From: Asterias rubens
Lineage: Eukaryota > Echinodermata > Asteroidea > Forcipulatida > Asteriidae
DNA: 64,000 bases
Assembly (NCBI RefSeq): GCF_902459465.1
Contig: NC_047063.1
Location: 1,116,001-1,180,000, forward strand
Direction of reading: 5' to 3'
The position numbers were made by a program, and so were the translations under genes. A model generated the notes under the pieces. The model did no database searches and was not told the origin of the DNA. It worked only from the letters and a program-made list of their open reading frames with translations. Below, piece after piece: positions 31,901 through 39,200 of the stretch. How positions within the stretch are numbered: position 1 is the stretch's first letter; each line of letters begins with the position of its first letter.

Positions 31901-32857
31901 AATGGTTTAGTCCAACTCGGTCGTGGCTCGGTAGTTCGGCGAGTAGGCTGGTGTACAGCGCTTGGTGATCGAGTGACCAAAAGATAAAGTGTTGAGCATA
32001 TATAGAAGTCAAAAAACGTGCGATGCGGCAGAAAAACAACAGTGAGTACCGAGCAGAAAATTGCATTTTTTGACGATTTCTTTTTAGTTCCACTCAACAA
32101 AGAGGAAATACAAGCATTATGAATGTATATTGAGTATGTGGGGAACGTTTTGGTAGTGTAGTACAAAGGAAACTTCAGTTATTGATGGCTAATGGTCGTA
32201 AAACTTTCACCTATCAACGCTGATTTGAAAAACGTATAGCGTTAAGGAGGCCCAAATTATTAGACCCCTAGGCTCACTAGGCTCACAGGGGAGCCTTATT
32301 AGTTTCTAGAAGTACAGTACAACCTAACCAGTTGCTATCGTAAATTAAGTGTTACTATATAAGTAACAATACAATAATTAATCGTAACCCTCATCAATTA
32401 AAAGTCAAATATTATATTCAAACACCAAAGTCAAACATATTTTTGGATAACATTCCGTATGGCGCCACCACTTTTTCACTAATTTTTACAAAAAAGGATA
32501 TCTCATTGAGGTAAATTAGATACTATATTATTTCATATCGAATGAAAAAGTGGTGGCGCCATACGGAAACTTTTCCATATTTGTTTTCTAAATATTGGAT
32601 AAACACTAAACATGCAGCACTATAGGCCTGTGTAATTGGAAGTTTTTCACCAAATATGATTCATTACCAAGGCCACATCTCCCAATGGGTATTGCTTTCA
32701 ACTGGATTGGTGACGGACGCTCAAAACCCGCAAGTGACAGGCCTTTCAAAACGTCTCCAGACAACAACAACGATGCAAAATCAATGTTGACATTCTCGAC
32801 ATTTAAAACATCGCTAGTGCGGTCTTTCGAAGCGTAATCGTGTGCCGTTTTCGACAT
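22950..32857 (-). CDS. DDX20: DEAD-box RNA helicase DDX20 / Gemin3, complete, 8 exons
   Basis: Exons in transcript order are 32668-32857, 31136-31399, 30417-30528, 29885-30027, 29192-29330, 27285-27426, 26487-26694 and 22950-25303. Phases agree and give 1183 residues, against about 820 in human. The helicase core is complete: Q motif [13 protein letters not shown] (about 45-57), AKAGTGKT (69-76), PTREIA, DEAD (174-177), SAT (205-207), TARGID (331-336) and HRIGRAGR (357-364). DDX20 is a core member of the SMN complex that loads Sm rings on snRNAs; this is inferred from orthology. The start MSKTAHDY is the first in-frame ATG. The last exon encodes about 780 residues: a conserved-looking [19 protein letters not shown] block, a long Ser/Asp/Glu-rich region, and a Tyr/Pro/His-rich tail ([20 protein letters not shown]) like the tyrosine-rich tail of vertebrate DDX20. 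Introns 1 and 5 carry long inverted repeats. Confidence 0.96.
25907..26280. mobile_element. TTAA-flanked palindromic MITE, family A copy 1
   Basis: Starts TTAAAGGCACTGGACACTAT and ends GTGTCCAGTGCCTCCTTTAA; the ends are inverse repeats bracketed by TTAA on both sides. The interior includes GAGACCTCAGCTGAGGTCTC. TTAA target sites are used by piggyBac and Kolobok elements. It lies in DDX20 intron 7. Confidence 0.85.
26282..26390 (-). mobile_element. tRNA-like SINE head fragment
   Basis: On the minus strand it reads as a tRNA-like head (CTAGTGGTCTAGAGCATCGG, then a TGGGTTAAAATCC B-box relative) followed by CATAACACTTGTGTCCTTGA. It is the head of the same SINE superfamily seen at 29370, 37825 and 42540. 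Confidence 0.6.
26808..27066 (-). mobile_element. SINE-like dispersed repeat, family C copy
   Basis: Contains the words CTCCTTAGGAGTATGCAGCA, CCCTCACAGGTACCCATTTT and CCTGGGTGATGAGAAGCAAT. The same words recur at about 42375-42640, 47925-48235 and 52258-52510. On the minus strand the complete copies begin with a tRNA-like head. DDX20 intron 6. Confidence 0.7.
27617..28005. mobile_element. TTAA-flanked palindromic MITE, family B
   Basis: Starts TTAAAGGAACACGGTCGAGT and ends AACGTGTTCCTTTAA. The arms also match internally (GAGTTGGTCTTTGAAAAGCG against CGCTTTTCATAGACCAACTC). The centre is a near-perfect hairpin around CACGGTCGGCCATTTATGG. DDX20 intron 5. Confidence 0.85.
28243..28645. mobile_element. 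head-to-head pair of tRNA-derived SINEs forming a ~400-bp palindrome
   Basis: The right half reads on + as a tRNA-like unit: GGTAGTCTCGTTGGTAAGAC (A box region), then GGGTTCGAATCCCACCCGAG (B box). The left half is almost its exact reverse complement. Arms are about 195 bp with an eight-base loop near 28440-28447. The A and B boxes are intact, but the folded sequence is not flanked as a tRNA gene and continues into non-tRNA tails, so it is called a SINE. It sits in DDX20 intron 5 and would fold as long dsRNA in the pre-mRNA. Confidence 0.85.
28759..29145. mobile_element. TTAA-flanked palindromic MITE, family A copy 2
   Basis: Starts TTAAAGACACTGGACACTAT and ends AGTGTCCACTGCCTTTAA. The centre is GAGACCTCAAAATC / TATGAGGTCTCAAAATCA. 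It ends about 45 bp before DDX20 exon 5. Confidence 0.9.
29370..29780 (+). mobile_element. tRNA-derived SINE, full-length, in DDX20 intron 4
   Basis: The head GTGTCGTGGCTAAGCAGTAA...GAGTGTGGGTTCAAGTCCC resembles a tRNA with a long variable arm (Leu/Ser type). The body has ACACCTGTGTCCTTAAGCAA and AAGAACCCAGTGCACGTATC. The tail is AAAGCGCTATATAAGAACCA followed by short TTA-like repeats. A second full copy is at 37825-38225. Confidence 0.8.
30097..30358. repeat. G-rich minisatellite in DDX20 intron 3
   Basis: Imperfect tandem copies of a roughly 12-18 bp unit of the GGTGGTGAAGGTTGGG type, with strong strand asymmetry (G on +, C on the transcribed mRNA sense). It ends about 60 bp from exon 3. 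The many GGGG runs could support G-quadruplexes on the + strand. Confidence 0.8.
31541..32315. mobile_element. large foldback element in DDX20 intron 1
   Basis: Left arm 31541 to about 31814 and right arm about 31884 to 32152 are long inverted repeats: CCCCACATACTCAATATACA on the left faces TGTATATTGAGTATGTGGGG on the right. Near the centre, ACCATTTTGTAGAAGGGGTG faces CACCCCTTCTACAAAATGGT. The right side extends to 32315 with GGCTCACAGGGGAGCCTTAT and TTTCTAGAAGTAC. A one-armed relative lies at 55106-55600. No transposase is encoded. Confidence 0.85.
32453..32573. mobile_element. short MITE with ~27-bp terminal inverted repeats
   Basis: The ends TTCCGTATGGCGCCACCAC and GTGGTGGCGCCATACGGAA are exact inverses and extend into CTTTTTCA / TGAAAAAG. 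The centre is AT-rich. About 95 bp separate it from DDX20 exon 1. No target-site duplication could be assigned. Confidence 0.85.
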
Positions 32858-33295
32858 TATTGGAGTTGCTGAAACAAGTCTTCTCCTACATTTATTCAAA
32901 TCAAAATTCCGGTCTTACAATCCTTCAAAATGACAATCGTTTCAAGAGTGAAATCGAGCACCACGTAGAACACGGCATGCACCATGGAGGCCGCCATTTT
33001 TAAATGTCAAGGGTTACAGGTCAAATTAAACTACCGCCGGTATTTAATGACATTTTGACAAATCCCATTGGTCAAGGCAACCGTAATGATAACAGATTGA
33101 CCAATCACGGAAGCTGTTACTTAACACAGCTTCACCGCCCACTACTACCGGAAGCGATTTATCAGAACTCAACTTCCTAGTTCAGTGTGTTGAAGTTCGT
33201 CGCCGCCCACTAAAGAAAGTGATATTCAAGGTGGACATCAGGAAGTGAAACAAACAGAATTTAACTGTAGATGTTGGATTGACTGCCGTGGAATC
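32858..33295. promoter_or_regulatory. bidirectional promoter shared by DDX20 (-) and twinfilin (+)
   Basis: Only 438 bp separate the two start codons, which point away from each other. Visible elements are a YY1-type CCGCCATTTT at 32991-33000, CCAAT boxes in both orientations (ATTGG at 33067-33071, CCAAT at 33101-33105) and an ETS-type ACCGGAAG at 33148-33154. There is no TATA box. This combination is common in divergent housekeeping promoters. Confidence 0.75.
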
Positions 33296-36200
33296 ATGTC
33301 GCATCAAACCGGAATTAAAGGTGAAATTTATGAATTGAAATTGAGTTGAGTTGAGGCCTTGAAAATCAAGTCCACGGTGGTCTACGTCTCTGTTCCTGTT
33401 TTGTTTGTGTATTTTGATTTGGTGGCTATTTAAAACCGGGCGGAGAGACATTTTTCTCAGACAGATCCAGACTTCTAATTTTGTTGAAAATGCATAGAAT
33501 AATAAATGATATTTTTATATTTGTTTGTTTGACTTTGATTATTTATTTCTGATTTTTATTTGTTTGCCCATATTTCTCTCAGGTTCTATCACTTTTTATC
33601 ATTATTGTGATGACGTTCACCCCGGCCCACATTTATGTTTAGTTCACGCCCACTGGTCATGGTGTTATGAACACCTGGCTTTTTATAACTTCTACCGCCG
33701 TATCTCACTCATTCACAATGATTTCAGACAATAAAAACCTTTTAACTATTCTAATTATGAGTGCATCAGTGACTGTTTTGTAGTCAGTTTTCTCGCTATC
33801 GGGCAAATCAGCAAACCATAGAGCAGCAGGGCCAGTCAAACGTAAACCTAGTGACAAAACCTTTTTATCGGCTGCAAAGTCTCGCAGTTTACTATAACTT
33901 TCTAGTCTACACAAAAATAAGTCAAGATCTTCAGTGCCAGAGTAAGTATCCCTAAACTTTAATTCATATTTGCTCGCCATTATAATAGAAATATGATAAA
34001 ATTGCAATGTGGCATAGTAATCAAAATACACAATTTGCACAATAAAATAAAATATACGCCAGGGGAATACAAGAAAACAAATTAAATATAACAAGTTAAA
34101 TACCTTTTGCATCCCCAAGCGGATCTGCGTCCTTCGGCCAACCGGCAGGGTGCGCCACCGGGAGTTCATACCCGCATTCTCCACCATATGTTATGGACGG
34201 TTTGGCCTCCTCAGCCATCCCGCCCAAGGGACCGAACTTATCAATTAAACACAACTTAAACGTTCTTCTTCTTGAAAACGTAGACCCACAATAGGGTGTT
34301 TTATTTAAACACAACTCAAATGAAATACTAGAAAATATACTTAATAAATAATATACGAATAATGCACCGTCGTCTCGGTGGCGCACCTGAAGGATACAGA
34401 CCACGAGTCGACGTTGGGTGTGCCTTAAATACTTAACTATTACATAACATCCACCATGGGGGCATGTTAACCTTTATGGAAAAGCCAGGTGTTCATAATC
34501 ACCATGACCAGTGGGCGTGAACTAAACATAAATGTGGGCCGGGGTGAACGTCATCACAGTATCAGTTATTGTTACAATTTACATTGAACAAACAAAAAGT
34601 CGTTGACCAGGACTCAAGAATCAAAGGCACTTTGATCATACAGCCAGAACTTGAGTTCGTTGACTTTGTTATCTGTGAAAGTACCCCACCAACTGTATTT
34701 ATTTTTTAGCCCTTGTCATTTGTCAGACGTACACATGTAATTTAAACAAATCACTAGTTTTGCTTTAAAACAGATCTGGCTAGTATTTAAAGGGCAGTTT
34801 TCTGCTTGTCTTATTTTATGATAAATTTGCCCCAAATACATTTATGTACAAATGAAATTTACATTACATTAATGCATCGTACTGTTTACCCTTGATTTCT
34901 AAAGCGTCTGATGAGCTCAAGCAGGTGTTTGCAGATTGTAGAGAGAAGGACTACAGAGTGGTCAAAGTTGGCATTGATATCGGTCAGTATAGAGTTACTT
35001 CATCCAGGCCTAGTGGTGTATTACTCTTGGTAACAATTTGATCAACCACTCAAAATAATTTAAGTGTCAAGCACAAGTACATGTTATGTAACACAATGTG
35101 GGACAGTGTGTGATTTTGAAGGAGGACAGTTAGTAGTTACTCTAGCACTACGTTAAGAAATCTACTGCGATGATCTCAAACGGAAGCTTGAGTAAATTTT
35201 TCTTTTTGCCCACACCCAGAAGATCTTTCTATTCAGACAGCCTGTTGTTTGCCATATAAAGACATCATTGATAGTTGCATCAAGGATAATGCATTTCTTA
35301 TGTTTTGAGGAGCACTGTATGCTCAGCGCATCCGAGTCTTACAGAGACAAAATCCACAGGCTTCTCAGATGGGTCGTTGACCCAAAGAGCCTGTGGGTTT
35401 GTTTGTAGAGACGTGGCAAATTAATGTAGTACATCTTTTGAGCAGTTGAGTTATTGTGTGTTGAGTGCCTGCAGTTTTTGAAGGTAACGCTCGTGGATCA
35501 CATGCTATACAAATATTGACAGATTCATGTGCCACAGTTATTCCCAGAACAACCTGCTGTCAATTTCACAAAGAGTTAGGACTCGTCTTATCTCAAGTAG
35601 CTCGTCCTAACTTAGGATTAATCTTAAGGTATATATGCTACAGTGCAGGGTTGGGACTTGTCCTAAGTCCTAAGATTAGTCTTAAGTTATGAAGAGTTTT
35701 GTGAAATCAACGGCTGTTTCCCCTCAGCTTTGCCTCATGGAAAAACAAATATTGCTGGGATCACTGACAGAGTCCCAGTTTTAACCATTGGAGGACTAAA
35801 GGCAGTCAATATTTGTTGTATAACGCCCCATACTGCCTAGACATCTGGGTAGCAAGTAGCTGTCTTTGCTATGGTTATTGGTTGCTATGAGTGTAGTTTA
35901 TTGGTTGCCACGGGTTTAGTAGCTACACGTCAAGGTCATTGTGCTTGCTTGGCTTTCTAGTAAAACAAGACATTTGGGTGCTGTAAACCAATCAGACACA
36001 GCATTAACGGTGTTATAATATAAGACCATTTCTAAATATGATTATTCCTGATTTTCCAATCTTGTCTTTGTTTACAGGAGAAGAAAAGTTGATTTCATTG
36101 GGACATCAGGGAGCCACAGGGACATGGGAGCAAGATATCCTTTTTATTACCTCTGCCCCTTAAACTGTGACACTTTGGGAATTTGGAAATCCAAATTTCA

Positions 36201-39200
36201 AGTTTCAAGACTCCTGCTTGTTCTTGGCATAACTCTACAAACTACAGCTTCCATGGGTTTAAATTTGTCGTATATGTTTCCCCTGACTCTAGGGTGTGCC
36301 TCTGCCTTTTAAACAATTTGACTAGTGTCAAAGACTAAAGGCAAAGCATTTCTGGGAAAACCCTCAGTTCAGTATGCTTAGGTCAAACTTTCAAAATTTG
36401 TGTCCAGAATGTCCCACAGTTTTGAAAAATCTTTTTATTACTGTGGTGATATGTAATTATCAGAAGACTAAATAGGGTGATTAAACTCATTGACTAGCCA
36501 TACATGCACGCTGCATGTGTATGAGTGCATCCCAGAATGTATCTAACAAAATAATATTCTGTTTTGGAATGAACATAATAATCTGAAGAAAGAAGAAGAA
36601 ATGATTACTTATTGAACAGGAGATCTAGCAGAGACTAATCATAGAGGAGCTGGTATATAAAGGAGTGAAAACCAATTTAAATTATGCTAATTTGTCTGGT
36701 TGTAACTAAGCTACATTCCTTGACCATTTGTCCACATTATGACGCTTTGATACCTCCATTGATAGAGGAGAAAGAGCCATGTTATCTTTTCTACCGTTTT
36801 GACGAGAAGGACTCCCAGAGTAAATACAGATGGCTGTTCATTGTATACGTTCCAGAATATGCTACGGTAAGAGTTTGAGTTTTCAATGTAAAACAGAACT
36901 TTGATTTCTTTGTCAGGATTGTTTCCTGATTTCTGAAACTTTTAAAGATTGCCCTGGGCTATTTTGGTTTCCTTTAACTTGCAAGTAATTTATGTGGGAA
37001 CTCAGTTTTAAAAATGCTTGACTACCCGCGACAGACCTGTGTGGTGTTTCGAAAGTGTCACTATCATTCATTTTATTTGTCAGGTGAAACAAAAGATGAT
37101 ATACGCTGCAACAAAGTCATCACTTAAGACAACCTTTGGCTCAGGACAGATACAGAATGAAATACTTGAGACTTCAATAGTAAGTAGCATACTTTTTTCT
37201 TTACAACAATCTTGGCTTTTTGGCTTTTGAAGCTTTCTAAATCCATAAGAAGCAAACAAGTTAACGATTAACTGTTTTATAACTTCCAGATGGTAATGGA
37301 ATAGGTATTAATAGTTGTTTTCAAAATAATTGCACAGTTTCAAGGAGGCAGATGTAACAACAAAGGGAGACTTTTAAGGACACCAGGTGGCAGTAGACTT
37401 ACCAGGTAAATTCATTGTTCTTGGTAGTGTGCACATGCTCAGAACTATGTGAACAATGGAAATTTACCTGGTAAGTCTGCTGCCACCTAGCGTTCCAAAG
37501 TCTCCCATTGCAGAAACTGCTTTAATTTTGGAAAACACAAACAAATAAACTGGCCTGGAGTGGATTTTTTACAAAGAGTTAAGACTTATCTTATCTCGAG
37601 TAAGGACGAGTTACTCATCCTAACTTAGGACTGGCCTGAAGTGTTTAATAACTCCCAAAGAGTCCTAGGACTATTCCTAAGTTAGAACTATCTTTGTGAA
37701 AGTTACGCCTGGTCATACGCTTGTCCGTTCATGTCAGTAGTCCATTGGAGATAGTAGTCTAACAATGCTAGTAGTCCATTAGAATTAAATGTTGTTGCTT
37801 TTTTAATGAAAGTGGAAGTGGAAGTGTGCCGAGCGGTTAAGAGCACCAAATTTAAACTCTGGTGTTTCTGATCAGCAGACTGTGGGTTCGAATCCCGAGT
37901 CATGACACTTGTGTCCTTAAGCAAGACACTTTAAACTATTGCTTCGTCCTTTGGATGGGACGTTAAGCCGTTCGTCCCATGTGTTATGTGACGCATTTAA
38001 AAGAACCAAGTGCACTTATCGAAAAGAGAAGGGGTTCGCCCCAGTGTTCCTGGTCCGATCTGCAGCAAATTGCGTCACAGTACCTTGTAAAACATTACAT
38101 GGTGCTATCAGAATTAGGTATCATAATTCAAACGTAGTCCCACATCTTGCAGGAAATACTGTATGTTACAGCGCCAGGAGCGTCACTGAGTGACGGACAT
38201 GTGCACTATATAAGAAGCCACAATAATTTGTATTAATTATTGTTGTCTTGTTTGTTACGGGTTGTTTGAACTTGCACTTTCTTTGTTACACAGGTATACT
38301 TGTATGTATGTTGTTTTGTCATTTTTCCAGTGAGAAATACTGTTAGAGTCAAAATATCAGGCCGACATTAACCAACCTTTACATTTGTAATAAATTGTAG
38401 ACCGAAATGAATTACAAGGGATACATCAGTCACATCGAACACCAAGAAGCTCCAGCCCCGCTGACGGCCAGCGAGGAGGAACAGAAACAGATGAGGGAAG
38501 AAGAAGGACCTACTGAATCTGGCAGCACTACCAAGCAGAGCCATCTGAAGGGTATTGCGTTCCCAGTCAGACCCGATGCCGAAGACAAGCTTCTTGCATT
38601 GAAGAATGGCGATTATACCTATGTTAGACTGGTGAGTGTGAGCTTGTAATAGAGATGGTTAATGAAGCTTAGATTGCAGAGCCATCTGAAGGCTATTGCA
38701 TTCCCAGTCCGACCCGATGCCAAAGACAAGCTTCTTGCATTGCAGAATGGCGATTATACTTATGTTAGACTGGTGAGTGTGAGCTTGTAGTAAGAGGGGT
38801 GGATAGGTATCCACATTCAAACCAGGGACCTTTAACAACAGAGACAATAGGTCCACGGTTGCTATCACAGAGGAACTCATTGTGGTCAACGGTTGCTAAG
38901 GAGGGTCCACGATTGCAGGTGTTTACAAACTTGTGTATGTTGGCAAAGCTTAGATCGCAGAGCCATTAGAAGGGTACTGCTTTCCCACTCCGACCTGATG
39001 CCAAAGATAAGCTTCTTGTCTTGAAAGATTGTACAAGTAACATGCTATTTTAGCTGGTCACCCTTTCCTGTAAGCATACTTTTGTTGTGCTTAGCTACTT
39101 TTTGTGCTTAGGCAGCTTTATGAAATTTGGCCCTGATGCCAAAGACGAGCTTCTTGCGTTGAAGTATGGTGGTGTGCCGTCTACATGCATTTAGATGGAC

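Noticed and set aside
31631-32166. Overlapping open frames on both strands with similar peptides
   Set aside because: They mirror each other because they lie on the two arms of a foldback element; no family similarity.
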